Program-made: the position numbers and the translations under genes
Part shown: positions 18,812 through 27,412 of the stretch, piece by piece
Layout of the letters: each line of letters starts with the position of its first letter
Position numbering within the stretch: position 1 is the stretch's first letter
Assembly (NCBI GenBank): GCA_025058835.1
Contig: JANXEI010000001.1
Coordinates: 376,561-440,560 of the forward strand
Direction: 5' to 3'
Length of the DNA: 64,000 nt
Source of the DNA: Acidilobaceae archaeon
GTDB lineage: Archaea > Thermoproteota > Thermoprotei_A > Sulfolobales > Acidilobaceae
The notes under the pieces: generated by a model
The model's database searches: none
The model's input: the letters and a program-made list of their open reading frames with translations, nothing else
Told to the model about the DNA's origin: nothing

Positions 18812-21800
18812 CTACCTCCCTAGCCCTCTCTCCGAGCATTGCTGAGAGGACAGTAATCTTATCCGAGACCTTTAGCTCTGGCTTTATAGCCATGCTGAGG
18901 AGCTCTTGCAGGAGCAGCTTGAATGCGTAGGGGACCTTTACCGGCTTCATCTCTCCCTCTACGCCATGAATGGGACACTCGTATACGCCCTTCTTCCTGT
19001 TGTACCAGCCTATGTGGCCGCATTTGTTACACACGTATATCGTGTACATGTCGCTCGCCTCCATCATCCTGTCCCTCAGCGTCATGGCAGCACCGTGACC
19101 TACGAGGCTATCCCTCTCCATCTCTCCAAACCGCAGGCCTCCTTGCTTTGCCTTACCCTCTGTGGGCTGTCTAGTCAGGAGCTGCACCTTCCCTGTGGAC
19201 CTAGCATGCATTTTGTCAGAGACCATATGATAGAGCCTCTGGTAAAACACTACTCCCATGACTATGGGCCTTTCTATCAGATCTCCTGTCCTACCGTCGT
19301 ACATGACTTCCCTTGCATCAGGGTCGTATCCCGCCTTGAGGAGCTCTAGCCTTATCCCTTCGATGCTCTCCTTGTAGAAGGGAGTTGCATCTACGTATCT
19401 GCCCTTCAGTGCTCCCAGCTTACCAGCAATCTCCTCCAGCAGCTGTCCAACTGTCATCCTCGAGGGGATTGCATGTGGGTTAAGGATGGCATCTGGGGTT
19501 ATGCCGTCCTCGCTGTAAGGCATGTCGTAAGCCCTCAGAGTCATCCCGATAACTCCTTTCTGGCCGTGCCTACTGGCGAACTTGTCGCCGATCTCTGGGA
19601 TCCTGAGGTCCCTCACCCTGACCTTCACTAACTTGTTCCTCTCAACAGTCCTCATGAGCAGGACGGAGTCCACAATGCCTGACTCGCCGTACCTCAACTG
19701 AACGCTCGTGTCCCTGTTAGAGACTAGAGAGACAGAGACGACCCTCTCCTCCCCCATGAACCTCGGCGGGCTCTCCCTCCCTATGATGACGTCTCCTCCC
19801 TCCACTTCCACCTCAGGGTATATGATGCCATCAGGAGCTAGCTTCCTGTAGTGCTGATCGCCCTTGTGGTCGTATAGCTTTGGAGAGGGCACGCCTATCT
19901 TGTCGCTCAGACCTCCTGGGTAGTCCTGCTCCTGTGCCACGTAGGTCCTGAAGAAGTACGCCCTTGCGAGGCCATAGTCAATAGAGGTTTTGTTGAAGAT
20001 GAGGGAGTCCTCTATGTTGTACCCCGTGTAGGCCATTATGGCCACAACCATGTTCTGCCCAGAGGGTCTGACGTTATAACCTACGACCTCTAGGTTCCTC
20101 TGCTGCACAATGGGTCTCTGGAGGTATTGCAGCACATATGCATGCGTGTCGTTCCTGAACTTGAAGTTAGATGCATAGAGCCCGAGAGCCTGCTTTGCCA
20201 TAGCTGACTGGTAGGTGTTCCTCGGGCTCTGGTTGTGCTCAGCATATGGAACCGTGCTGGCCCCCACGCCTAGGATGCCTGCAGGCCAGATCTCTAGATG
20301 AGTGTGCCTCTCGTTAAGGTCATGAAGGAGCTCTGCTACGTATGCGTTCTCCTCCTCGTCTGGGTCCAGGAACTCCACGATCCCCTTCTCTACTAGCTCC
20401 CAGAAGCTGACTTTCCCTGCAGCTATCTTCTCTACCCACTCCTTTGTGAGGGCTGGCTTCCCGTTCTTCACTATTATAACGGGCCTGAGGAGCCTGCCCT
20501 CGTCGGCATTAACGTATACCTCGTCAGCAACTCCCATCCTTATGTGAGCCACGCTTATCTCGAAACACCTGTGCTCCTCTGCCTTCCCCTCGCAGAGTTT
20601 GTTAGCCCTCCTCCTCTCCCTTATCTCCCTAGCCAGCCTCTCGCCGTCCTCGTGGTATCCGATGGGCCTGCCGTCGAGGAAGACCTTAGAGCCCACAACG
20701 GCTATCTCTGGCACTGTGCCCTTCTCCAAGACCTCCTTCAAGACTCTCTCTATAGGCACGACCCCGAACTCCTCTATCAGCATCTTCTCCACTGCTTCCT
20801 GACTCACGCCCACTGAGATGTAGGCCGTAAGAGCTAGGTTCTTCACCAGCCCTACGTTAGCCCCCTCTGGCGTTTCAAAGGGGCAGAGTCTCCCCCAATG
20901 AGTGCCATGTAGATCTCTTGCCTCGAAATGAGCCTGCCCTCTGCTCAGGGGCGAGATCACTCTTCTCAAATGGCTCAGCAAACTAGTCCAGTTGGTCCTG
21001 TCCAGAGACTGGCTGATGCCTGTTCTGTCCTGGCTCCAGTTACCTGTAGATATGGCAGTCTTGAGCCTCTCGGATATTATGTCACTCCTCACAAGAGCCA
21101 TGAGCCTCAGCTTCCCTCTGTGGCCCATTTGGGCTATGTGCTCCTCCAGCTGGGACTGGAGCGTCTTCACGAAGACCTCCATCGCCTCCCTGAAGATCTC
21201 TGCGATGAGATCTCCTGCAAGCCTGATCCTCTTGTTCGAGTAGTGATCTTTGTCGTCCTCAGGCCTCTTGCCCAAATAGAGCTGGAGCACCCTGTTGGCC
21301 ATCTCAGCCAGATAGTAGGCCTTCTTGATCCTGTCTTCGGGCTTGTTGCCTATATGAGGCAGCAGCTGGTTGTCCAGGAACTCCTCTGCCCTCTGTATCC
21401 TCAGGGGGAGGGGCTGACCGGGGACGAGCCTGTTGCCTAAGAACTCTAGCGCCTTCATCCTGTCAGGAGCTACGTCGGCCTTCTTGAAGCTCTGCATGAG
21501 CTCGTTATGGATCTCTGGATCGGGAGAGACTGCAAAGGCTATCTCTGCATCCTTTTCCAGCCCCAGAGCTCTCATGAGGACGACGAACGGTATCCGGTAG
21601 TTCAGCTTTGAGACGGTGACCTCAAGGCTCCCGTCATGCATCCTATCAACTATGACCTGCCTCCTCACTCCGAGTTTCGTCGAGACGACCTTTGCAGAGT
21701 GCGTGATCTTTGCCGTGCCCGTTACCGCCTTACCAACTATGATTCTGTTCACGGCGAGGTCCTCTTGTGCCACGATCACCTTCTCGTTTCCGTTGATTAT

Positions 21801-22313
21801 GAAGTAGCCTCCCGGGTCCTTCGGATCCTCCCCTATGGCGATGAGCTCCCTTTCCCCCATCTTGCTGAGGGGGTCTATGATAGACTTCACCATAACAGGA
21901 ATCTCTGCCATCTTCAGCCTCTTCCTCTCTACTTCCACTCCGTCATAGACGAGGGAGAAGTCTGCGAAGAGGGAAGAAGCGTAAGTTATATCTCGCGACC
22001 TACACTCGAAAGGCGTGACAGGATGAACGTATGCCTCAGCCTCCCTTACCTGGGGCTTGGAGTAGGCCTCCTCCAGCCTGCTTGGTACCTTGATCACTAT
22101 CCGTACGTCCGGCTCCCCTCCTGGGAGGGCCTCTTGCTTGCCCTTGTACTTCCAGGAGACCTTTATCTCGCCCATCGACTCCACTATCTCCTTCAGCCTC
22201 TTGGAGACGAAGACGTTGTAAGAGTCGAGGTGCTGCCTTGCCAGTCCCATGGTGTTAACGTATGTTCTGAAAACTAACCACAGATCTTCCGAGTTTAGGT
22301 TATGAGATCCCAT
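18804..22313 (-). CDS. rpoB: DNA-directed RNA polymerase subunit B
   Basis: Second-largest catalytic subunit, single polypeptide of 1169 aa (not split into B'/B'' as in many Euryarchaeota). Recognisable: GYFIINGNEKVIVAQE, HWGRLCPFETPEGANVGLVK, GYNIEDSLIFNK, KFASRHGQKGVIG and a C-terminal zinc ribbon starting CNKCGHIGWY. Starts 2 bp after the rpoH stop. Confidence 0.98.
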   Translation of the reverse strand: MGSHNLNSEDLWLVFRTYVNTMGLARQHLDSYNVFVSKRLKEIVESMGEIKVSWKYKGKQEALPGGEPDVRIVIKVPSRLEEAYSKPQVREAEAYVHPVTPFECRSRDITYASSLFADFSLVYDGVEVERKRLKMAEIPVMVKSIIDPLSKMGERELIAIGEDPKDPGGYFIINGNEKVIVAQEDLAVNRIIVGKAVTGTAKITHSAKVVSTKLGVRRQVIVDRMHDGSLEVTVSKLNYRIPFVVLMRALGLEKDAEIAFAVSPDPEIHNELMQSFKKADVAPDRMKALEFLGNRLVPGQPLPLRIQRAEEFLDNQLLPHIGNKPEDRIKKAYYLAEMANRVLQLYLGKRPEDDKDHYSNKRIRLAGDLIAEIFREAMEVFVKTLQSQLEEHIAQMGHRGKLRLMALVRSDIISERLKTAISTGNWSQDRTGISQSLDRTNWTSLLSHLRRVISPLSRGQAHFEARDLHGTHWGRLCPFETPEGANVGLVKNLALTAYISVGVSQEAVEKMLIEEFGVVPIERVLKEVLEKGTVPEIAVVGSKVFLDGRPIGYHEDGERLAREIRERRRANKLCEGKAEEHRCFEISVAHIRMGVADEVYVNADEGRLLRPVIIVKNGKPALTKEWVEKIAAGKVSFWELVEKGIVEFLDPDEEENAYVAELLHDLNERHTHLEIWPAGILGVGASTVPYAEHNQSPRNTYQSAMAKQALGLYASNFKFRNDTHAYVLQYLQRPIVQQRNLEVVGYNVRPSGQNMVVAIMAYTGYNIEDSLIFNKTSIDYGLARAYFFRTYVAQEQDYPGGLSDKIGVPSPKLYDHKGDQHYRKLAPDGIIYPEVEVEGGDVIIGRESPPRFMGEERVVSVSLVSNRDTSVQLRYGESGIVDSVLLMRTVERNKLVKVRVRDLRIPEIGDKFASRHGQKGVIGMTLRAYDMPYSEDGITPDAILNPHAIPSRMTVGQLLEEIAGKLGALKGRYVDATPFYKESIEGIRLELLKAGYDPDAREVMYDGRTGDLIERPIVMGVVFYQRLYHMVSDKMHARSTGKVQLLTRQPTEGKAKQGGLRFGEMERDSLVGHGAAMTLRDRMMEASDMYTIYVCNKCGHIGWYNRKKGVYECPIHGVEGEMKPVKVPYAFKLLLQELLSMAIKPELKVSDKITVLSAMLGERAREVGE

Positions 22314-22314
22314 C

Positions 22315-22578
22315 TCATGCCCTCCTCTCGAAGGCTACGACAATTCTATATGCCAAAGAAGTGCCGCCCGTAGGGGATCGCCTTTTGATCTCTATCACGT
22401 CCCCCGGTTTAGCGTTGAGAAGCCTGACTATAGGATCGTTGACGCTGATCTGAGGGAGCTGCCAGGGCTTTACGCCCAAGCTCTTGAACACCTTTACCGC
22501 TTCCTCAACGCTCAGCTTCCTATGCTCGGGGACTAGCCTATGCTCCAATATCTTCCTACCAGGCTTCTTCGCAGACAC
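22315..22578 (-). CDS. rpoH: DNA-directed RNA polymerase subunit H
   Basis: 87-aa homologue of the C-terminal domain of Rpb5; LVPEHRKLSVEEAVKVFKSL, QLPQISVNDPIVRLLNAKPG and IEIKRRSPTGGTSLAYRIVV are the conserved blocks. GTG start. First gene of the rpoH-rpoB-rpoA1-rpoA2-rpl30e-nusA-rps12 operon. Transcription probably starts near 22587 from the TATA box at 22609-22617. Confidence 0.95.
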   Translation of the reverse strand: MSAKKPGRKILEHRLVPEHRKLSVEEAVKVFKSLGVKPWQLPQISVNDPIVRLLNAKPGDVIEIKRRSPTGGTSLAYRIVVAFERRA

Positions 22579-22585
22579 AACGGTC

Positions 22586-22617
22586 CCTAGGACTTCCTCC
22601 CTCCTAGGCTTAAATAG
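22586..22617 (-). promoter_or_regulatory. rpoH operon promoter with paired CCTAGG palindromes
   Basis: TATA box CTATTTAAG (minus strand, 22617-22609) lies about 26 bp before the expected transcript start near 22587. Two copies of the palindrome CCTAGG (22586-22591 and 22603-22608), 17 bp apart, flank the stretch between TATA box and transcript start, where a repressor could bind. TATA function likely; operator role is inference. Confidence 0.45.
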
Positions 22618-22663
22618 CTAAGAACTTTTAATCCTGTCCCAGTGCTCTATCACGGCGACTCCG

Positions 22664-24001
22664 ATGGAGCTAGCCCCTCTGAGGACCTCGAGAAGGAGCG
22701 TTCACAGTCACATAACTGGTCTAGGGCTGGACGAGAGGGGGAGGGCAAAGAGGGTAGGAGGAGGGTTAGTTGGGCAGGAGAGGGCTAGAGAGGCAGCAGG
22801 CATAGTAGTGCAGCTCGTAAAAGAGGGCAGGCTAGGCGGGAGGGGAGTACTAATAGTAGGCCCGCCGGGGACAGGGAAGACTGCCATAGCTTTTGCCATA
22901 GCGAAGGAGCTGGGGAGCGACACGCCCTTCGTGGCAATAGATGCGGGGGAGGTGGCAGGCTTGCCGAAGAAGACGGAGGTCCTTCTCCAGGCCTTCAGGA
23001 GGGCCATGGGAGTGAGAGTAAGGGACGAGAGGGAGGTAGTGGAAGGGGTAATAGTAGACCTGAAGTACATAAGGAGGCAGAGTCCCTTCTCTCCCTACCC
23101 CGTCCTGGGAGGGGCAAAGATAACTCTCGAGACGAGACAGGAGACGACCACCTTCAGCGTGGGACCTGAGATTGCAGAGCAGCTCATGAGCCTCAACGCC
23201 AGGAAAGGGGACGTAGTTACTATAGACGTGGAGAGCGGAGCTGTGAGGAAGCTCGGGAGGGTGAGGGAGAAGGCAGAGAGATGGTATGACCTTGGTACTG
23301 AGAAGGAGATAGAGGTGCCCTCTGGACCTGTAAGGAAGAAGAAGGAGTTCGTAAGGGTCATAACGCTTCACGACCTGGACCTCAGCGTTGCGGCAAGGAG
23401 GGTTGCCTTCTCAGGCCTCCTTGCCCTGCTGGAAACTGAGAGGGAGATAGGCGATGAGGACAGGAAACAGGCTAACGAAATTGTCAAGAAGATGTTAGAC
23501 GAGAAGAGAGCTGAGCTGGTGCCCGGCGTGATATTCATAGACGACGTCCATATGCTGGACTTGGAGAGCTTCTCCTTCCTTACGAAGGCCATGGAGAGCG
23601 ACTTCTCCCCTATACTCATACTCGCTACGAACAGAGGGATAGCAAAGATCAGGGGGACTGACATAGAGTCTCCTCACGGAATGCCGAGAGACCTGTTGGA
23701 CAGGCTCCTCATCATAACGACTACTCCGTATAGCCCAGAGGAAATCAAGGAGATCATATCCATCAGGGCGGACGAGGAGGACGTGCCCCTCTCCGAGGAA
23801 GCGCTAAAGCTGCTCACGAAGTTGGGCGCAGAGAGGAGCGTTAGATATGCCGTGCAGCTGCTGGAGCCCGCCAGGATGATAGCCCAGAGGAGGGGGTCTG
23901 CGAAGGTTGAGACGAGCGATGTGGAAGAGGCCTCGAGGCTCTTCGCCGACCTTAAGCGGAGCGTGGAGATGGTAGAAAAATATAAGGAATTCATGATGTA
24001 G
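22664..24001 (+). CDS. TIP49/RuvBL-family AAA+ ATPase
   Basis: Archaeal homologue of eukaryotic RuvBL1/2, an AAA+ ATPase of chromatin and RNP assembly complexes; crenarchaeal role unknown. Domain I holds Walker A GPPGTGKT (residues 66-73), followed by the TIP49-type inserted OB-like domain II (about 115-240), then Walker B, sensor and AAA lid (AERSVRYAVQLLEPARMIAQ). Walker B reads IFIDDVHMLD, so the usual catalytic Glu is Asp. 445 aa. Divergent from rpoH. Confidence 0.9.
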   Translation: MELAPLRTSRRSVHSHITGLGLDERGRAKRVGGGLVGQERAREAAGIVVQLVKEGRLGGRGVLIVGPPGTGKTAIAFAIAKELGSDTPFVAIDAGEVAGLPKKTEVLLQAFRRAMGVRVRDEREVVEGVIVDLKYIRRQSPFSPYPVLGGAKITLETRQETTTFSVGPEIAEQLMSLNARKGDVVTIDVESGAVRKLGRVREKAERWYDLGTEKEIEVPSGPVRKKKEFVRVITLHDLDLSVAARRVAFSGLLALLETEREIGDEDRKQANEIVKKMLDEKRAELVPGVIFIDDVHMLDLESFSFLTKAMESDFSPILILATNRGIAKIRGTDIESPHGMPRDLLDRLLIITTTPYSPEEIKEIISIRADEEDVPLSEEALKLLTKLGAERSVRYAVQLLEPARMIAQRRGSAKVETSDVEEASRLFADLKRSVEMVEKYKEFMM

Positions 24002-24013
24002 GCGGGGAGAAGG

Positions 24014-24469
24014 TTGAGGATCAGATACGAGGGTAAAACTGACGTTTCTGCAACCCTTCCGAAAGTCATGGAGTTCGTATCTGAGCCCAAACTCTTCGCA
24101 AAAGCCCTGCCCGGCTACAAGGGGAGAGTGAGGATGAGCGGAGAGAACGAGTTCGAGATAGATTTAGAGATCTCGGTAGGCCCTCTCAGCGGCGACATAG
24201 TGCTTGGGGGGACTCGGATAAGGGAGGAGAGAGCAGTGACATACAGGGGGAAGGTGACGGGGCTCAACAGCGTCTTCGACTACGCCCTCAGAATAGAAGT
24301 AGAAGAGATGCCAGACGGGAGCAGGATAAGGTGGGTCATAGAGGGGACGATGAGCGGCCTAATCTCTATGGTCGGGGAGACCGTGGTTGACAGAGTGGCG
24401 AGGAAAATAATGGAGGAGGTGCAGGAGAACACGAGGAGGGAACTGGCTAGAGCCGCCGGCGGGATTTGA
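24014..24469 (+). CDS. CoxG-like SRPBCC-fold protein
   Basis: 151-aa protein of the START/SRPBCC fold, resembling carbon monoxide dehydrogenase subunit G (CoxG): FVSEPKLFAKALPGYK at the N-terminus, alternating beta strands and a long C-terminal helix (VGETVVDRVARKIMEEVQEN). No CO dehydrogenase genes are nearby, so function is open; the fold binds hydrophobic ligands. TTG start 13 bp after the TIP49 gene, probably one operon. The last six codons and the stop lie inside the convergent tRNA-Thr gene. Confidence 0.75.
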   Translation: MRIRYEGKTDVSATLPKVMEFVSEPKLFAKALPGYKGRVRMSGENEFEIDLEISVGPLSGDIVLGGTRIREERAVTYRGKVTGLNSVFDYALRIEVEEMPDGSRIRWVIEGTMSGLISMVGETVVDRVARKIMEEVQENTRRELARAAGGI

Positions 24470-24537
24470 ACCCGCGACCACCGGCTTACCCGCATGCCGT
24501 TACGAGGCCGGCGCTCTACCGGCTGAGCTACGGCGGC
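24451..24537 (-). tRNA. tRNA-Thr (anticodon CGT) with a 14-nt intron
   Basis: Minus strand. Acceptor GCCGCCG/CGGCGGC, D-arm, anticodon stem CCGGC (5') and GCCGG (3'), T-arm GCGGG-TTCAAAT-CCCGC, discriminator T. The anticodon loop is 21 nt instead of 7; removing ACGGCATGCGGGTA (24487-24500) leaves CTCGTAA, anticodon CGT, with the intron at the canonical 37/38 site. CCA is not encoded. A TATA-like CTTATATCC near 24560-24568 fits the 5' end. Confidence 0.95.
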
Positions 24538-24633
24538 CCCTCATTCATGAGTCCCTCTGGGCTTATATCCTCTAGCCTGGGGGCTTCCCCGTTTTTAATT
24601 CCCTGCCAGTGAAGGAAGGAGGAGGAGTACAAA

Positions 24634-25005
24634 TTGGAGAGATTCGTACACCTGCTCAGCAAGGAAGCGAGGAGAAAACTAGTAGAAATCATCATAGAGA
24701 AGAGAGGGACGAGGGAGGCATCGAGCGTGCTGGGCGTCACGCCCGCCTCGATAAGCAAGTACCGCTATGCTGAGATGCACCCCAGCGACGACACTCTTAT
24801 GAGGGCGCTGGAGGCAATGGAAGAGGAGGAGCTAAGGGAGGCTGCGAGGACCATCTTCGAAGATCTCTATGCTGGCTTCCTCGAGTTCTCAGCGTGGGCC
24901 GGCCAGAAGGGGGTCCTGGACAGGGAGATGGCAGAGAGGCTCTCTGCGCTCTGCTCCAAGATCTCTAGCTACCTCCCGAGAAGGAGCAGGATAACAATTG
25001 TATAG
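24634..25005 (+). CDS. helix-turn-helix DNA-binding protein
   Basis: 123-aa protein with an N-terminal HTH (TREASSVLGVTPASISKYRY, about residues 26-45) of the phage-repressor/MarR-like sort, then an acidic helical region and a possible dimerisation helix with one Cys. TTG start preceded by GGAGGAGGAG, and a TTTTTAAT box about 26 bp before the likely transcript start. Family not recognised beyond the HTH; likely a small local regulator. Lies between two tRNA genes. Confidence 0.65.
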   Translation: MERFVHLLSKEARRKLVEIIIEKRGTREASSVLGVTPASISKYRYAEMHPSDDTLMRALEAMEEEELREAARTIFEDLYAGFLEFSAWAGQKGVLDREMAERLSALCSKISSYLPRRSRITIV

Positions 25006-25021
25006 GAGCCCCGAGCGGGTG

Positions 25022-25098
25022 TGGCGGGCCCGCCGGGATTTGAACCCGGGACCTACGGGTTAAGAGCCCGCCGCTCCACCAGGCTGAGCTACGGGCCC
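25022..25098 (-). tRNA. tRNA-Lys (anticodon CTT), CCA encoded
   Basis: Minus-strand cloverleaf: acceptor GGGCCCG/CGGGCCC, anticodon stem GCGGG/CCCGT with loop CTCTTAA (anticodon CTT), T-arm CCGGG-TTCAAAT-CCCGG, discriminator G, CCA encoded at 25022-25024. No intron. CTATTAAG near 25117-25125 is a suitable TATA box. Confidence 0.97.
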
Positions 25099-25126
25099 AC
25101 ACGGTTTCAAGAAAACTCCTAGGCTA

Positions 25127-26335
25127 TTAAGCCTGTCGCATCTCCTCCCTGACTGTGGCAGAGAGCCTCCTCACTCCCTCCTTTATCTGCTCTACCGTGG
25201 GGTAACTGAAGTTCAGCCTCATGGTGTGAGATCCGCCGCCAGAGACAAAGAAGGGAGCGCCGGGCACATAGGCTACTCCCTTTGCTATCGCTCTAGGCAG
25301 CATATTCTTCGTATTTATCTTCTCCTTGAGGCTCACTAAGATGAACAGCCCTCCGATGGGCTTCGTCCACTCTGCTAGGTCGCTCATGTTAGTCTCGAGA
25401 GCCTCTAGCATGAAGTCTCTCTTTGTCCTGTAGAGAGATCTGGCCTTCTCTATGGACTTCTCCACGAGGCCTCTCTTCACGGCCTCCATGGCCACGTACT
25501 GAGTGAGCGTGCTAGTGTGGAGGTTGAGGTTCTGCTTAGCCAACTCGAAGTAGTTTATGAGCTCCTTCGGGCCGAGGGCCCAGCCTATCCTTAGGCCGGG
25601 CGCGAGGATCTTGCTGAACGTTCCCACGTATATGACCCTTCCCTCCCCGTCGAGGCTCTTGAGGGTGGCAGGACTCTCGCCCTCGAAGACGAAGTAACCG
25701 TACGGATCGTCCTCTATGATCAGGAAGTCATATATGCTAGCAAGCTCCAGCAAGTACTTCCTCCTCTCCAAGCTCATTGTGGTGCCGCTAGGGTTCTGAG
25801 CTGTCGGGTTCACATAGACTGCCTTTATCCTAGTTCCCTTCCTCAGCATCTCCTCCAGTTGATTTACCTGCATTCCCTCCCCGTCTATAGGAATGCCCAC
25901 AGGCCTGGCTTTGAAGAACTTCATGGAATGGAGCGCTGCCAAGTAGGTCGGCTCCTCCACTACCACAATGTCTCTCTCGTCGAAGAGCACCTTGGAGGCA
26001 AGGTATATGGCTTCCTGGGCTCCAGTAGTAACTATCAAGTCGTCGTCCTCCTTCACTCCGATACCATGCTTAGCTGAGAAGGCCTTCAGAGTCTCTATGA
26101 AAGGCGTCACGCCTTTCGTGGGGGAATACTGGAGGGCCTTCTCTCCTACATTATAAATTATGTCCCTTGCTGCCTCGCTCAGGGCCTCCTTCATAAACAC
26201 AGAAGGGTCTGGAAGTCCGCCGGCAAAGCTGATCACTGACTTGCCCTCTGTGAGCTTGAGCAGCTCCCTGATCTCGGAAGCCTCCAGCCTCGAAGTCCTC
26301 CTTGCCAGGAATTTCATATATCTATTCATATACAT
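25127..26335 (-). CDS. PLP-dependent aminotransferase, class I/II (2-aminoadipate / aromatic type)
   Basis: Fold-type I aminotransferase of 402 aa, closest in style to the archaeal LysN/ArAT/2-aminoadipate aminotransferase group. Seen: ISFAGGLPDPSVF, TTGAQEAIYLASK (PLP phosphate region), YVNPTAQNPSGTTMS, IIEDDPYGYF and the Schiff-base Lys in GTFSKILAPGLRIGW; C-terminal substrate Arg in MRLNFSYP. Could serve lysine, aromatic or branched amino-acid metabolism. Several in-frame ATG codons (1, 3 and 7) leave the exact start open. Confidence 0.88.
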   Translation of the reverse strand: MYMNRYMKFLARRTSRLEASEIRELLKLTEGKSVISFAGGLPDPSVFMKEALSEAARDIIYNVGEKALQYSPTKGVTPFIETLKAFSAKHGIGVKEDDDLIVTTGAQEAIYLASKVLFDERDIVVVEEPTYLAALHSMKFFKARPVGIPIDGEGMQVNQLEEMLRKGTRIKAVYVNPTAQNPSGTTMSLERRKYLLELASIYDFLIIEDDPYGYFVFEGESPATLKSLDGEGRVIYVGTFSKILAPGLRIGWALGPKELINYFELAKQNLNLHTSTLTQYVAMEAVKRGLVEKSIEKARSLYRTKRDFMLEALETNMSDLAEWTKPIGGLFILVSLKEKINTKNMLPRAIAKGVAYVPGAPFFVSGGGSHTMRLNFSYPTVEQIKEGVRRLSATVREEMRQA

Positions 26336-26367
26336 CCCTGCTAAAAGTGTTCCCTAAAGTTTAAATC

Positions 26368-27393
26368 TTACCATAGTCTCTTGTTCAGTCCAAGGCTCTG
26401 ATCCGTCTTAGCTATAGACCTCTGCGGGTCCTCCTCGATCTCCGCGAGAGCCCTTACGGCGTCCACGTTCTCCGGCACCACTATGGACTCCTGGTGGATG
26501 GCTTGGAAGAGCATGACCTCGTCTCCGTCTACGTGTATTGAGTCCTCAAAGACCACGAGCTCCGGCACGTCGTACCTCATCCTCACATCCCTAGCCGCCT
26601 CTATGATCCCAGCGGTTCCCGTGATCCCTGACCTCTCTGAGTTAACGAGCATTATCCTAGGAGTAGATTCGAGGATTGAGATAACGTCTGCCTTAGTCAC
26701 GCTCCTCTCCAACTTCAGGGTAACGTGGTGAACGTGCATGAGAGTGGTGGGGATCGCCACTGCAACAGTGACGATGTCTACAGGGATCACGGACTGCACG
26801 TCAAGGGCATGGTGACTGGGGGCCTTGGGAGGATCTAGTTCTACTGAGTTTATTGGCCCCCTCTTCACCTCCCTTGGGTCTGCCCCCCTCCTCACTATGA
26901 CTGCCCTCACTCTCCTGACCCCTACCTTACTGTTCACTCCGCATATGATCCTCAGGAGCCCCGTAGTGTTGCACGAGACCACCCTTGCGCTCTCCTTCCC
27001 CAGGGCCTGGGAGTAGTTGCAGAGGGAGCTGAAAGAGACCTGAGCTATGTCCTTCTTCTCCCCTCCCTGGTATATTTGTCTCACCCTAGCTGCAGCATAG
27101 AGGGGCTTGTACTGGGCTCCCACTCCCCCGGGAGTTGCGTCTATTATGACGTTAACTGAGGCCAGCAGGTCCTTGAGGGTCCCCTCCACCTTAACGCCTG
27201 CCGCCTCAAAAGACTTAGCCTCTGCTTCGCTCGGCACATATATCTTCATGTTCATGGCTCTGGCTTGTTCTACAGAGTAATCGTAGCTCTTCTTCACTAT
27301 GCCTACCAGCTCCATGTCGTCCTGCTTCATAACTGCCATGGCGACCCTCTTGCCAATGGTCCCATAACCGTTGAGGCCGACCCTGATCCTCAA
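26368..27393 (-). CDS. gap: glyceraldehyde-3-phosphate dehydrogenase, archaeal type II
   Basis: Phosphorylating GAPDH of gluconeogenesis/glycolysis, using NADP(H) in many archaea. Rossmann start VGLNGYGTIGKRVA, catalytic Cys in SCNTTGLLR, and archaeal-type C-terminal half. The frame is open to 27483, but TTG 27393 directly precedes the homologous start (LRIRVGLNGYG) and follows GGGGAGGGAG; that gives 341 aa, the usual length. Immediately downstream of pgk, gap 19 bp, same operon. Confidence 0.95.
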   Translation of the reverse strand: MRIRVGLNGYGTIGKRVAMAVMKQDDMELVGIVKKSYDYSVEQARAMNMKIYVPSEAEAKSFEAAGVKVEGTLKDLLASVNVIIDATPGGVGAQYKPLYAAARVRQIYQGGEKKDIAQVSFSSLCNYSQALGKESARVVSCNTTGLLRIICGVNSKVGVRRVRAVIVRRGADPREVKRGPINSVELDPPKAPSHHALDVQSVIPVDIVTVAVAIPTTLMHVHHVTLKLERSVTKADVISILESTPRIMLVNSERSGITGTAGIIEAARDVRMRYDVPELVVFEDSIHVDGDEVMLFQAIHQESIVVPENVDAVRALAEIEEDPQRSIAKTDQSLGLNKRLW

Positions 27394-27412
27394 GGCTCCC
27401 TCCCCGTCTAGA

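Noticed and set aside
21636-22277. 213-codon open frame on the plus strand opposite rpoB
   Set aside because: It is a mirror of the highly conserved rpoB coding sequence; the translation is His/Leu/Tyr-rich without any recognisable motif and has no promoter or ribosome-binding site.
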